From assembly GCA_030538255.1 (NCBI GenBank), contig JAUNUI010000020.1, positions 1 through 60,940 of the forward strand: a stretch of DNA of 60,940 bases, given 5' to 3'. The notes under the pieces are model-generated. The model ran no database searches. It worked only from the letters and a program-made list of their open reading frames with translations, and had not been told where the DNA came from. Origin of the DNA: Pelistega sp. (lineage in GTDB: Bacteria; Pseudomonadota; Gammaproteobacteria; Burkholderiales; Burkholderiaceae_B). Every line of letters starts with the position of its first letter. The stretch's first letter is position 1. Shown here in pieces: positions 17,771 through 26,818 of this stretch. A program made the position numbers and the translations under genes.

Positions 17771-18474
17771 TATTGCGCTGCGAGCAAATAAATGCCGGTT
17801 ATGGAGCTAGCCAAGTGCTTTTTAACGTGGATTTTAGCGTTCAAGAAGGCGAAATCGTAACGCTATTAGGTCGTAATGGTATGGGCAAAAGCACGACCGT
17901 TAAGAGTCTTGTGGGCACGATCCCGTTGATGAGCGGACAGATTTATTTCCAAGAGCAAGCGATCGCTTCGCTGGCGCCTGATGCGCGTGCCCGCCGCGGT
18001 ATTGCCTTAGTGCCAGAAGGGCGCATGTGTTTCCCTAATCTTACGGTTCATGAGCATCTCGTGGCGTTTGCGGCGAACCGCAATAGTAGCAAGGAACCCT
18101 GGAGCGTAGAGCGCTTGTACCGGCTTTTTCCTAAGCTTAAAGAGCGTAGCCAGAATATGGGCAATCAACTCTCTGGCGGCGAACAGCAGATGCTGGCGAT
18201 TGCGCGAGCCCTGTCGACCAATCCGAAATTACTGATTTTGGATGAAGCGACCGAAGGTTTAGCTCCTGTGATTCGTGACGAGATCTGGGCTTGTCTACGT
18301 CAATTAAAGCAGGCGGGTCAGACCATCTTAATTATTGATAAGTATATTGAGAAGCTTGTCGGTTTGGCGGATAAACATCTGATTGTTGAGCGTGGACAGA
18401 TTGTCTGGCGTGGCAACTCCGCCCAGCTAGATGAACATCGCTCGCTTTGGAGTCGTTATTTGGGCGTTGCTTAA
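17761..18474 (+). CDS. livF: ABC transporter ATP-binding protein, LivF-like
   Basis: The second ATPase of the importer has Walker A GRNGMGKSTT near residues 36-45, the LivF hallmark IALVPEGRMCFPNLTVHEHL, signature LSGGEQQMLAIARALS and Walker B LLILDEATEGLAP. A GTG at 17749 is possible, but the ATG at 17761 follows TGAGGA and gives the normal N-terminus (237 residues). The importer operon ends here; no clear terminator is seen, only a tandem repeat. Confidence 0.92.
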   Translation: MSSILRCEQINAGYGASQVLFNVDFSVQEGEIVTLLGRNGMGKSTTVKSLVGTIPLMSGQIYFQEQAIASLAPDARARRGIALVPEGRMCFPNLTVHEHLVAFAANRNSSKEPWSVERLYRLFPKLKERSQNMGNQLSGGEQQMLAIARALSTNPKLLILDEATEGLAPVIRDEIWACLRQLKQAGQTILIIDKYIEKLVGLADKHLIVERGQIVWRGNSAQLDEHRSLWSRYLGVA

Positions 18475-18590
18475 GTGTAAGCTCAAACCGTTGATAGGCA
18501 ATTGCTGAATAAGACTGATGCGATAAGGTCAATGATTTTGCGTCAGCTAGTCATAAGTGAGCGATGATTGATAAGTCAAGGCGATCAATA

Positions 18591-18654
18591 TTTAAGCCTA
18601 TGATCTCAAAGATTCGGCTAAATTTAAGCCTATAAAGTCAAAGATTCGGCTAAA
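18591..18654. repeat. Two 32-bp tandem repeats downstream of livF
   Basis: Bases 18591-18622 and 18623-18654 both read TTTAAGCCTAT, then a variable stretch, then TCAAAGATTCGGCTAAA. They lie in the convergent spacer between livF and the membrane protein gene at 18756. No hairpin or coding potential is evident. Confidence 0.85.
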
Positions 18655-18755
18655 TCTAGTGATAAGCGAATTGTAATCAAGGTCATTATCCCTCTACAGC
18701 CGTCAATCATCATTGCGTGCAAACATTGGTATTTACAAGGGGTACAGTGCTAAGA

Positions 18756-19352
18756 CTAAGACATGACGGAATACTGTCTAGCGGTCCAAATGATTTCTTC
18801 GATAATGGCAAATAGCACAAAGCTTAAATGGAAGTAGCGGTTGCGTACAAATACGGCGATGAGCGCCAATATGATAAACATCGATTCATGTAAGAGGTAG
18901 TAGCTACCTAAGTATTGAAAATAATGTATTCCCTTGAATAGCGTGTCGATAATATCAGTTGAGCTTAAGAGAATTAAGAGTAGAAAGAAAATTTTACGGC
19001 GCCGTATTAAGACCTCGTCTCTCTGTGAGCCTGGTTCTACTTTGTCTGGGTAGAGAAAGACGCAGATGAAAAAATATAAGGACACGTAGAAGATAAGGAA
19101 TATGTAATGGTTAAAGCGCCATAAGTCTAACTGACTTAATTGCACTTGGAACCACCAGAAACTCAGTAAACTAAAGAAGAGATAGATTGTCCAGCCAGTC
19201 TGAATAAGCATATAACTTCTTGTTGCAGAAGATTGAATCAGTTGACTGAAACCATTCAATAGACGGGCGCAAGCCAAAGCCACGATCATGCCTAGGATAA
19301 CGCGTACATGAGCAAACATCTCACCGCTGAGTGAAGCATCTAAATCAATCAT
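18756..19352 (-). CDS. Uncharacterised integral membrane protein
   Basis: I do not recognise a characterised family. The 198-residue protein has about six hydrophobic segments: residues 14-37, 48-68, 82-100, 118-134, 145-165 and 168-190. There is a charged cytoplasmic-looking loop (KVEPGSQRDEVLIRRRK) near the middle. The start FAHVRVILGMIVALACARLL resembles hypothetical membrane proteins found in many proteobacteria. It stands alone between convergent livF and the repeat-rich spacer, so context gives no function. Confidence 0.7.
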   Translation of the reverse strand: MIDLDASLSGEMFAHVRVILGMIVALACARLLNGFSQLIQSSATRSYMLIQTGWTIYLFFSLLSFWWFQVQLSQLDLWRFNHYIFLIFYVSLYFFICVFLYPDKVEPGSQRDEVLIRRRKIFFLLLILLSSTDIIDTLFKGIHYFQYLGSYYLLHESMFIILALIAVFVRNRYFHLSFVLFAIIEEIIWTARQYSVMS

Positions 19353-19724
19353 AGAAACACCTAGACAGAAAATTCATATCAATATTCTGCGATAAAAAAA
19401 ATATCTTGTCCAACGAATTATGCGCAAGAGTATGGTGCAGATTGGACTGGGCTGGTGATGAGCTAATGCGATGGAGTGGCGTGGACAGGATTGAGTGGCG
19501 TGGATTGGTGGTGTGGATTGAGTTGAGGGATTATATGTGTAGGACTGGATAGTTGATAATTAGTACAATTTCCTGACTGCCCCTGGGATTATATGTGTAA
19601 GGCTTGAACGGAGGTGATTATGCGAATGGGATTTGAGGCCTAGCACAAGGGTTGCCTGCTGATGATTCAATTTCGAGGTAGTTTCGGTGGAAGGGAACTT
19701 AAGGCCTAGCGCAGGAAGCAAGCA
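19353..19724. repeat. Repeat-rich non-coding spacer
   Basis: No gene is supported. The stretch is built of degraded repeats: GGATTG/GGAGTGGCGTGGA units at about 19440-19525; GGGATTATATGTGTA at 19527 and 19585 (58-bp period); and GGCCTAGCRCARG at 19637 and 19703 (66-bp period). Between the terminator and the amino-acid binding protein gene (19771-19841), GTTAAGCTA/TATATAAGGCTAGAT and CTTAACGA units repeat as well. Confidence 0.7.
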
Positions 19725-19758
19725 TAAAAAACCATGCCGACGGTGTGTGGGCATGGTT
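19725..19758 (-). terminator. Intrinsic terminator of the amino-acid binding protein gene
   Basis: AACCATGCC (19730-19738) and GGCATGGTT (19750-19758) form a 9-bp stem, followed on the minus strand by six U residues. It lies about 75 bases past the stop at 19835. Confidence 0.9.
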
Positions 19759-19834
19759 AGATAATTCGCTGTTAAGCTAGATGTTAAGCTATATAAGGCT
19801 AGATATAAAGCTATATAAAACTTAACGATAAGGC

Positions 19835-20851
19835 TTAACGAATCGGCAGACCGTATTGTAGACCACCCTTAGTCCATAAATTATTTAAGCCGCGTGGAAT
19901 TTTCAGGCTGCTGTTCTCACCAACGTTACGGTCAAAGCTTTCGCCGTAGTTACCAACTTGCTTAATAATGTTATAGGCCCAGTTCTCTTCAAGACCTAGG
20001 TTCTTACCTGTACCAGGTGTTGTACCTAAAAGACGTTGCACATTCGGGTCAGCGCTCTTAAGGTGTTCATCCACGTTAGCAGAAGTGAGACCGAGTTCCT
20101 CAGCATTCAATTGCGCTTGGAAAGACCACTTCACCACATTAAACCATTGATCGTCGCCTTGACGCACAAAAGGTCCTAGTGGCTCTTTCGAGATTAAATC
20201 CGGCAATACTTCGTAGTCATCTGGGTTGGAAAGCTTAGAAATACGAATTGAAGCAAGACCAGAGGCATCAGTCGTGTAAACATCACAACGACCTGCGGCA
20301 AAGGCATTCACCACTTCATTAAATTGGTCAAAAACCACTGGGGTGTATTTCACATTATTGGCGCGTGCCCAGTCTGCCATGGTGTTCTCATTCGAGGTGC
20401 CAGTTTGCATACAGACAGTCGCACCATCAAGCTCGGTGGCTTTTTTCACGCCCAGTTTCTTAGAAACTAAGAAGCCTTGACCATCATAGAAGTTAACGCC
20501 TGGCGACATAATACCAAGTGATGTATCACGTTGTTGGGTCACTGTTGTATTGCGGGTGAGTACATCAATTTCGCCTGACTGCAAGGCGGTGAAGCGTTGT
20601 TGAGAGTTCAGTGGTACCACTTTAAATTTCGTTGCATCACCAAACACAGCAGCAGCAACTGACTTACATAAATCCACATCAATGCCTTGCCACTCGCCCT
20701 TGTCATCAGGTGCAGAGAAGCCAGCAAAGCCCGTAGTGGTACCACAAACTACATGACCACGTTGCTTAACGGTATCCAATGTAGCAGCTTGTGCTTGTGT
20801 TGATACCATGGCAAAACCCGCCATGGCTAATGCTAAAGATAGTTTTTTCAC
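19835..20851 (-). CDS. General amino-acid ABC transporter substrate-binding protein (AapJ/BztA-like)
   Basis: The periplasmic protein belongs to the polar amino-acid binding family. The mature part starts ATLDTVKQRGHVVCGTTTGFAGFS and has GIDVDLCKSVAAAVFGD, the AapJ-type DVLTRNTTVTQQRD and an ending GGLQYGLPIR. The GTG at 20851 has GAGGGG upstream and opens a clean 22-residue signal peptide; the ATG at 20866 lacks a ribosome site. The aapQMP permease and ATPase genes normally beside it are absent, so it is an orphan here. Confidence 0.9.
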   Translation of the reverse strand: MKKLSLALAMAGFAMVSTQAQAATLDTVKQRGHVVCGTTTGFAGFSAPDDKGEWQGIDVDLCKSVAAAVFGDATKFKVVPLNSQQRFTALQSGEIDVLTRNTTVTQQRDTSLGIMSPGVNFYDGQGFLVSKKLGVKKATELDGATVCMQTGTSNENTMADWARANNVKYTPVVFDQFNEVVNAFAAGRCDVYTTDASGLASIRISKLSNPDDYEVLPDLISKEPLGPFVRQGDDQWFNVVKWSFQAQLNAEELGLTSANVDEHLKSADPNVQRLLGTTPGTGKNLGLEENWAYNIIKQVGNYGESFDRNVGENSSLKIPRGLNNLWTKGGLQYGLPIR

Positions 20852-21078
20852 GAGAAATCCCCTCATTATATTCGACTTAGTGTTTACGATAATACGATAA
20901 AGTAAGGTTCACTATACCAAAGAATGAATCAAGAACAGAAATATATCTAAATAAATAAGGGTTATAACTGACTGCTTATTCAAAGATGAGTCAAGGATTT
21001 ATCTAAATAAAAAGATTTAAATGTAAAAGCAAGTCTATTTTAAAACCTGACCTGCTTTTATAAGCCTATGGACAAAGA

Positions 21079-22041
21079 TTAATCCAATATAATGTCTTTC
21101 TCCTTAGCAATTTTTTTCCAATCTTCGTACTTTTCATCGACAAATTGTTTTACTTGCTTTGGCGTTAAGATTAAGGGAGTTGCCCCGTCTATGCTCAAAT
21201 AATCAAGTATTTCTTTTGATTGTAAAATTTCATTAATTTCTTTGTTTAAAAGTGTGATTAGCTCTGGTGGGGTGCCTGTAGGTACGAACATTGCAGTCCA
21301 TAACTCTGCAGTATAGCCTGGAACAACAGAGTTCATGGTTTCTAAATTTGGGAAAGATGGGCTTTTTTCATTTGATGTTACAGCTATGGCTCGCATCCGA
21401 CCAGCTTTTATTTGAGCATCGAAAGTGGAGTTTGATGCCACGACCATATCAATGGTTCCTCCAGAAGCATCGGTGACTGCTAGAGAAGCTCCCTTGTAAG
21501 GAATGTGCTTTAGTTTTATATGTGCAGATTCGTTCAATAGCTCCGTCGCTAAATGAGCAATAGTGCCAACACCTGCTGTGCCATGTGTGATTTCGTCGGG
21601 GTTTGCTTTCGCTGCAGCAAGAAGGTCGGCTGGAGTTTTTATGTTTGTTTTAGTAGATACTGCGATGACCAACGGACCAACTGAAGAAATAGCTATTGGG
21701 GTAAGTTCTTTATTAACATCGACAGAGGACTTACGCGAAGTGGCTGACGTTGTGAACAGACTTACAGAGCTAAATAATAAAGTGGAGCCATCTTTGGCGC
21801 CTCGTGCGACTTGCCTTGCTCCAATCATACCTGAGCCACCAGGTCTATTGTCAACAACTACAGTATTACCAAGTCGCTCTCCAAGTTGTTTGGCAATTAT
21901 GCGTGCATTCAAGTCTGTGCTGGCTCCTGCGGTAGACGGTACAACAATATGTATAACAGGGGGAATTGTTTGTGCATAAAGCGAGCTTGTGGTTGCTGAT
22001 GCAATTAGACCCAGTATAAAGTGGGTAATATGTTTTTTCAT
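21079..22041 (-). CDS. Tripartite tricarboxylate transporter binding protein (TctC/Bug family)
   Basis: Bug proteins are periplasmic receptors abundant in Alcaligenaceae. The 320-residue protein has a signal peptide of about 23 residues ending LYAQ, then IVVPSTAGASTDLNARIIAK, VDNRPGGSGMIGA, and GVGTIAHLATELLN with HIPYKG, the usual ligand-pocket blocks. GGAG precedes the ATG. No tctA or tctB lies beside it. It is divergent from a CoA-transferase gene, and its promoter carries the same operator as the acyl-CoA cluster, so its ligand is probably that pathway's substrate. Confidence 0.9.
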   Translation of the reverse strand: MKKHITHFILGLIASATTSSLYAQTIPPVIHIVVPSTAGASTDLNARIIAKQLGERLGNTVVVDNRPGGSGMIGARQVARGAKDGSTLLFSSVSLFTTSATSRKSSVDVNKELTPIAISSVGPLVIAVSTKTNIKTPADLLAAAKANPDEITHGTAGVGTIAHLATELLNESAHIKLKHIPYKGASLAVTDASGGTIDMVVASNSTFDAQIKAGRMRAIAVTSNEKSPSFPNLETMNSVVPGYTAELWTAMFVPTGTPPELITLLNKEINEILQSKEILDYLSIDGATPLILTPKQVKQFVDEKYEDWKKIAKEKDIILD

Positions 22042-22145
22042 TCGTTGTCTCCAAATGGTTTTTTGAGGTTTTTATAATCATGACGCTATATTTATTTGAC
22101 TACAGCTGAAAGCCAAGAAATCGGATTTCTCCTATCCATTTCTCT

Positions 22146-22179
22146 ATAATATATTATGCATAATTTTATTGGGTGTCAA
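22146..22179 (-). promoter_or_regulatory. Promoter and operator of the Bug-protein gene
   Basis: On the minus strand TTGACA (22174-22179) and TAATAT (22151-22156) are 17 bp apart, a strong promoter 110 bases ahead of the gene. The 17-bp sequence ATAATATATTATGCATA (plus strand, 22146-22162) and the palindrome ATTATGCATAAT (22153-22164) cover the -10 box and the start of the spacer. The identical 17-mer occurs at 22294 and, inverted, at 32334. Confidence 0.75.
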
Positions 22180-22271
22180 TTGAAAATGACTATTAGTTTG
22201 TGTATATATATCTATTGTATTAATTGATTTAAGATAAAAAATCAATTATTTATGAATGCTTAAGGTTTTTC

Positions 22272-22310
22272 TTGCCAAAATTAAAAATACAAAATAATAT
22301 ATTATGCATA
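22272..22310 (+). promoter_or_regulatory. Promoter and operator of the first CoA-transferase gene
   Basis: TTGCCA (22272-22277) and TAATAT (22295-22300) are 17 bp apart. The exact 17-mer ATAATATATTATGCATA lies at 22294-22310 over the -10 box and likely start point. The motif is 114 bases from the CoA-transferase start, almost mirror-symmetrical to the site serving the divergent gene. Confidence 0.75.
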
Positions 22311-22423
22311 CTTATCGTTGCTGTTATGTAAGTATTCATTCAAAAAGAGTTTCCTTAAGAAATTCTGTAAACCATTAATGATCTAAGTAAGGTTAAAAAC
22401 CATCATAATGAGGGAGGAAACTG

Positions 22424-23608
22424 ATGAAAGTATTAGATGGAATTAAAGTGTTAGATTTGGGGCGTTATATAGCGGGACCATATTGTGCTGCTTTGCTAGG
22501 AGATTATGGTGCTGATGTTTTACGAGTTGATCGGCCAAATGGTGATGATGATCGTTCTATTTTGCCTATATCTGAGCAGGGTGAAGGAGCACAATTTTTA
22601 CAAGTCAATCGTAATAAGCGTTCTATTGCCTTAAATATTAATAGTGTCGAAGGAAAAAAAATTTTATATAAACTAGTCCAACGTTCAGATATTGTAATCG
22701 CGAATATGCCAGCTAAAGCGTTGAAAAAACTTGGTATTGATTATGAGAGCCTGATTAAAGTAAAAGACGATATTATTCTGACCGCTTCATCTGCATTTGG
22801 TATTGATCCCATGGTTCAAGATAGAGTGGCATTTGATGGTGTAGGGCAGGCCGTGAGTGGAGCAGTTTATTTAGCAGGTTTTCCTGAACAACCGATAAAA
22901 GCGATGGTTCCCATGGTTGATTATAGTACAGCCATTTCTTGTGCCCTAGGTACTATGATGGCTTTATATGAGCGAAAAAGCAGTGGAACAGGACAAGAGG
23001 TCGGTGCATCTTTATTACAAACGGGATTAACTTTGAGTAGTGCGAGTTTAATCGAAGAGGCTGCTCTTAAAATAAATCGTCAAGCGACTGGAAATAGAGC
23101 GGCTCAGTATGCGCCATCAGATATTTTTAAAGTAAAAGATGGATGGATTATTACTCAAGTTATTGGCTCAGACATGTTTACGCGATGGGCAGACTTGATT
23201 GGTAGACCTGAATTAGTGCATGATCAGCGCTTTATAAATGATCTTAAACGTGGAGAAAATGGCGAAATTTTGTGTTCTCTTATGAGTGAGTGGTGTAAAG
23301 CATTCACGAGGAGCGAGGCATTAGATAAACTAGAGAAAGCACGTATTCCAGCAGGGCCAGTTAATTCACCACGTGATGTGTTAAACGATCCGTTTATTAG
23401 AGTGACAAAGCCTTTTGAATGGATAAAGCACCCAGGTGTAAACAATAAAATTCCAATAGTTAAGGCGCCAGTTTTTCTTTCTCGAACACCTGCAAGTATA
23501 GATTTACGCCCCCCTCAGCACGGGGAGCATACGGACAAGGTCATGCAAGAGTTAGGCTATATGCAAGCAGATATCAACTATTTAAAAGCAATTGGGGTAC
23601 TTGGTTAA
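22424..23608 (+). CDS. Family III CoA-transferase (CaiB/BaiF type), first copy
   Basis: Such enzymes move CoA between carboxylic acids, often from succinyl-CoA. The 394-residue protein begins MKVLDGIKVLDLGRYIAGPY, has GDYGADVLRVDRPNGDDDR, and keeps the expected catalytic Asp at residue 166 in MVPMVDYSTA. It has the late block PAGPVNSPRDVLNDP and the end motif PPQHGEHTDKVMQELGY. GGAGG precedes the ATG. It is the only plus-strand gene of the acyl-CoA cluster. It shares family but not close identity with the second copy at 24696. Confidence 0.92.
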   Translation: MKVLDGIKVLDLGRYIAGPYCAALLGDYGADVLRVDRPNGDDDRSILPISEQGEGAQFLQVNRNKRSIALNINSVEGKKILYKLVQRSDIVIANMPAKALKKLGIDYESLIKVKDDIILTASSAFGIDPMVQDRVAFDGVGQAVSGAVYLAGFPEQPIKAMVPMVDYSTAISCALGTMMALYERKSSGTGQEVGASLLQTGLTLSSASLIEEAALKINRQATGNRAAQYAPSDIFKVKDGWIITQVIGSDMFTRWADLIGRPELVHDQRFINDLKRGENGEILCSLMSEWCKAFTRSEALDKLEKARIPAGPVNSPRDVLNDPFIRVTKPFEWIKHPGVNNKIPIVKAPVFLSRTPASIDLRPPQHGEHTDKVMQELGYMQADINYLKAIGVLG

Positions 23609-23635
23609 GCTTGAAAAAGCGCAGTAGGGGTAAGC

Positions 23636-23684
23636 TGACCCCAAAAGTTAGACTTAAAAATCTAATATTTTGGCGGTCGGGTCA
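23636..23684. repeat. 49-bp palindromic repeat with IS3-like ends, copy 1
   Basis: TGACCCCAAAAGTTAGAC, a short A-rich loop, then TCTAATATTTTGGCGGTC and GGGTCA form an imperfect inverted repeat. It resembles two IS3/IS150-type terminal repeats placed head to head without a transposase. A related copy lies at 38064-38106. It sits between the convergent CoA-transferase and GntR genes and could act as a two-way terminator. Confidence 0.7.
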
Positions 23685-23706
23685 CTATAGGATTTATAAC
23701 TTCATA

Positions 23707-24402
23707 TTAACTGCTGGACTTATTGTTATCCCAAACACCCTCAGCATCTAACGCATTAATAAGACGATCGGCTCCGCTCATGATATGACGAAACATTAAA
23801 GTACGTACCGCTTCAGCATCACGCATTTTCATCGCATCTAAAATGATAGGGTGGTATTTTACACTATCATCCCCCTGGCCTTCTATCGTACCGTAAAATT
23901 TGTTGGGTAATTGCTTCGCCACGTTACCAAGCAAAAGCGCTAACCGAGGTGAGTTGGCAGCCAAATTAATAAAACGGTGGAATTGGTAGCCTAGTTCTAT
24001 ATGCTGATCATCGTTGTTATTAAATGTTTGTGTATGCTCAATGTCAAGTTGTTCTAGTTGCTTTAGTTCTTCATCTGACATTTTTAAAGTTGCACGAGCG
24101 GCTAATTCTGCTCCTAACATCGCTTGAGCCCAAACGATATCACGCAAATCATTTTTGGTGAAACTATTGACTACAAAACCTCGTCTAGGCAATAGACGAA
24201 CAAAAGATTCATTCTGAAGTAAAAGTAAGCCTTCGCGCACAGGTGTTGTGCTTACCCCCAATTCATGAGCAATAGAGTCAATACGTAAGAAATCACCTGG
24301 TTTTAGTTTGCCTGAAAGTATTTGCTCACGTAAATGTAATGCTACAGCCCCAGAAAGTTGAGGCCCAACATCTTTGGATTTAGAGCTTGCGGGAATTTTC
24401 AC
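23707..24402 (-). CDS. GntR-family regulator with FCD ligand domain
   Basis: The 231-residue protein has an N-terminal GntR winged helix (residues about 18-85: LREQILSGKLKPGDFL, IAHELGVSTTPVREGLLLL, LLPRRGFVVNSFT) and a C-terminal alpha-helical FCD domain that usually binds a carboxylic or acyl ligand. The start is GTG with AAGG upstream. It sits inside the acyl-CoA cluster on the same strand and is the obvious candidate to bind the ATGCAT-centred operators at five places here. FCD proteins are usually repressors released by the substrate. Confidence 0.92.
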   Translation of the reverse strand: MKIPASSKSKDVGPQLSGAVALHLREQILSGKLKPGDFLRIDSIAHELGVSTTPVREGLLLLQNESFVRLLPRRGFVVNSFTKNDLRDIVWAQAMLGAELAARATLKMSDEELKQLEQLDIEHTQTFNNNDDQHIELGYQFHRFINLAANSPRLALLLGNVAKQLPNKFYGTIEGQGDDSVKYHPIILDAMKMRDAEAVRTLMFRHIMSGADRLINALDAEGVWDNNKSSS

Positions 24403-24581
24403 GTATTGTGCCTTACTAAAAATATTAAATACATTATAAATGAATTCTGATCAATAAATCCTTGCTTCTGTATATGCGTTTTCACTTGCAATATAAATTT
24501 GACGCACAATGCTTTATCTTATTCAGTTGCTGTGGCATTTATATCATTGTTTATATGTTGTTTTATCAATACTTGTCGGCG

Positions 24582-24600
24582 ATATTATTATGCATGATAT
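24582..24600 (-). promoter_or_regulatory. Weak copy of the ATGCAT operator upstream of the GntR gene
   Basis: ATTATGCATGAT at 24587-24598 differs by one base from the palindrome ATTATGCATAAT of the cluster. It lies about 185 bases ahead of the GntR start, in a 293-bp AT-rich spacer without genes. Autoregulation is plausible but the match is the poorest of the five. Confidence 0.45.
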
Positions 24601-24695
24601 GTGATGTGATTATAAATAAAAGATAGCAACATTGAGTTGAGGATTATAAGTAAGCCAATTGCTTGTAATGAGAGGGTTGCTAGCCATAAGGTGGC

Positions 24696-25889
24696 TTATG
24701 GCTCCATGTTTTCATAAATCTTAATATGACCCTGCTCAGCTAAGGCTTTGATTTTTTCATCTGAATATATTGAACTGAGTATCTCATGTGTATGTTCGCC
24801 GACGTGAGCTGGGTGGTTGCTTCTGGGGGGACGTACTCCATCAAATGTCCAAGGTAGTCGTTGCATAGGAATTTGACCTACTTGAGGACCTAAGAGCTCA
24901 AGCCAGTTGGTTTGTTCGTGATTAGCAACTTCATGCATTGATAGTAAAGGAGCATAGGGAATATCGGCTGCAGATAAGAGTACTTCCCACTCTTCTAAGG
25001 AGTGTTTCAAGAATTCAGTTTTTAATATTTGAACAATTTCTTCATAGTGAGGTCGAAGAATTCTAGTTTCATAATCACTGAAATGTGGATTTGTAATTAG
25101 GTCTGGGCGTCCAATCAAATGTGCTAATGAAGTCCAAAACTTTTGTGAAACAGAAAGGTGAATCGTTAGATTTTTTCCGTCAGCTGTTTCTAAACAGAAA
25201 TTTTGTGCCTGTGGGTGTCGTGAGTCTCGCTCTGGATCAACTCCTGTATCAAAGGCTTGTGTAAGCGCATCAATAGTTAGTAAGGACATTGATTCCAATA
25301 GAGATGTTTCAATACGTCCTCCCAAATGATCACAACTACGTTCGCGGCCGAATAAGGCGGTTATAATACCCATTGCACTTGACACCCCAGTAATTAAGTC
25401 AGCTATGCACGTCCCAGTTAATTGCTTATTGTTGGCATCATTTAAAATGGAATAGACCCCGCTAATGCTTTGTCCAATAGTATCATATGCTGGGCGTTTA
25501 GCCCACGGACCGTCAGCCCCAAAACCAGAGACCGAGCCATATATCAAGCTAGAATTGATTGCCAGGCAGACTTCTTCTGATAAACCAAGTGAGGTCATTT
25601 TGCCTGGCCGCATATTTTCCATTACCACATCAAAAGAGGGGAGAAGTGTTTTAATAAGGCTAAGGCCTTCAGGGCTCTTTAGGTTTATGGCAATGCTTTT
25701 CTTACCACTATTATATTGTTTGAAATAGGCATTTTTATTATCCATACCTCGTCTGAAGGGATCTCCTTCTATTGGTTCAACTTTAACTACTTCTGCGCCC
25801 AACGAAGAAAGAATAACACCTGCATAAGGGGTTGATATATATGCGCCAATCTCAAGAACCCTAATCCCACTGAGTGGTTGTGATTTCAT
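24696..25889 (-). CDS. Family III CoA-transferase (CaiB/BaiF type), second copy
   Basis: The 397-residue protein begins SQPLSGIRVLEIGAYISTPY and contains LGAEVVKVEPIEGDPFRR, NMRPGKMTSLGLS and IADLITGVSSAMGIITALFGR, where the Asp of ADLITG occupies the catalytic position of this family. The end motif HPAHVGEHTHEIL is typical. AGGAG precedes the ATG. It is the last enzyme gene of the long minus-strand operon and follows the crotonase by 82 bases. Having two family members in one cluster suggests two different CoA exchanges, or one acceptor each for substrate and intermediate. Confidence 0.92.
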   Translation of the reverse strand: MKSQPLSGIRVLEIGAYISTPYAGVILSSLGAEVVKVEPIEGDPFRRGMDNKNAYFKQYNSGKKSIAINLKSPEGLSLIKTLLPSFDVVMENMRPGKMTSLGLSEEVCLAINSSLIYGSVSGFGADGPWAKRPAYDTIGQSISGVYSILNDANNKQLTGTCIADLITGVSSAMGIITALFGRERSCDHLGGRIETSLLESMSLLTIDALTQAFDTGVDPERDSRHPQAQNFCLETADGKNLTIHLSVSQKFWTSLAHLIGRPDLITNPHFSDYETRILRPHYEEIVQILKTEFLKHSLEEWEVLLSAADIPYAPLLSMHEVANHEQTNWLELLGPQVGQIPMQRLPWTFDGVRPPRSNHPAHVGEHTHEILSSIYSDEKIKALAEQGHIKIYENMEP

Positions 25890-25971
25890 AACTGTAGTCT
25901 CCTACATTTACTCAAATAAAGGAAATATGCCTTAGTAAATGCTAATGATGTGGTTGATATAACTTGAGAAT

Positions 25972-26757
25972 TTAGACAAATTTTGGTGGACGTTTTTGGC
26001 GGTGTGAATTCACGCCTTCAACTACTTCAGGCCCCCCAAAACCTAGAAACTCAAGAGCAAGAGAGGCATCGAAAAGTGGCATTTGTTGGCGATACCAACT
26101 ATTCATAGCGTATTTTGTCAGAGTAATGGCTTCTTGTGCCCCATTGGCAAGGTCACGTGCTGTTTCGCGTGCTGTTTCAAGGAGTTTTTCTTCATCCACA
26201 CATAAGGAAACAAGCCCGATTCTTTCAGCTGTTTCTCCATTCATTGGTTTGCATGTCATTAAATAGTATTTTGCTTTTGCCATTCCACACAGGAGCGGCC
26301 AGACCATAGATGCATGATCCCCCGCAGCTACCCCCAAACGTGTATGCCCATCAACAATTTTAGCGCTACGTGCTGCAATTGATATATCTGATAACATAGC
26401 AACAATCAGACCGGCGCCTACGGCTGGTCCATGAATAGCTGAAATGACGGGCTTTTTGAAATCAATCATGTTTTTGACTAAGTCTCGTGTTTCATAATAC
26501 ACTCGCATCCGTACGCCATAATCATTAATTTGATCATCAATTAGATCAAAACTACCTCCAGCTGAAAAAGCTCTTCCCTCTCCTCTAACTAAAACAACGC
26601 GTGTCTGTGGATCATTTTCAATGACTGACCAAATTTTGGGTAATTCCGCGTGAACTTTTTCGTCAACGGCATTTAAGTTTGGGCCATCAAAAATCATTTC
26701 TAAAATACCGTATTCGTGGCGTTCAAAACGCATGGGAAATTTTTTATAACGTTCCAT
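25972..26757 (-). CDS. Crotonase-superfamily protein lacking both hydratase glutamates
   Basis: The fold is clear: [18 protein letters not shown] (oxyanion loop, residues about 57-73), [21 protein letters not shown] and a C-terminal trimerisation part; length 261. Aligned with rat enoyl-CoA hydratase, the two catalytic glutamates (Glu144 and Glu164) become Ile118 and His138. Ordinary hydration is therefore unlikely; isomerase, hydrolase, decarboxylase or dehalogenase chemistry, as in other superfamily members, is more likely. GGAG precedes the ATG. It lies between the acyl-CoA dehydrogenase and the second CoA-transferase in the operon. Confidence 0.9.
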   Translation of the reverse strand: MERYKKFPMRFERHEYGILEMIFDGPNLNAVDEKVHAELPKIWSVIENDPQTRVVLVRGEGRAFSAGGSFDLIDDQINDYGVRMRVYYETRDLVKNMIDFKKPVISAIHGPAVGAGLIVAMLSDISIAARSAKIVDGHTRLGVAAGDHASMVWPLLCGMAKAKYYLMTCKPMNGETAERIGLVSLCVDEEKLLETARETARDLANGAQEAITLTKYAMNSWYRQQMPLFDASLALEFLGFGGPEVVEGVNSHRQKRPPKFV

Positions 26758-26818
26758 AGGACTATCTCCGTATAATTTTTATAAAGATTTAACTTATTTT
26801 CATTTGTGAAAGATGCTT

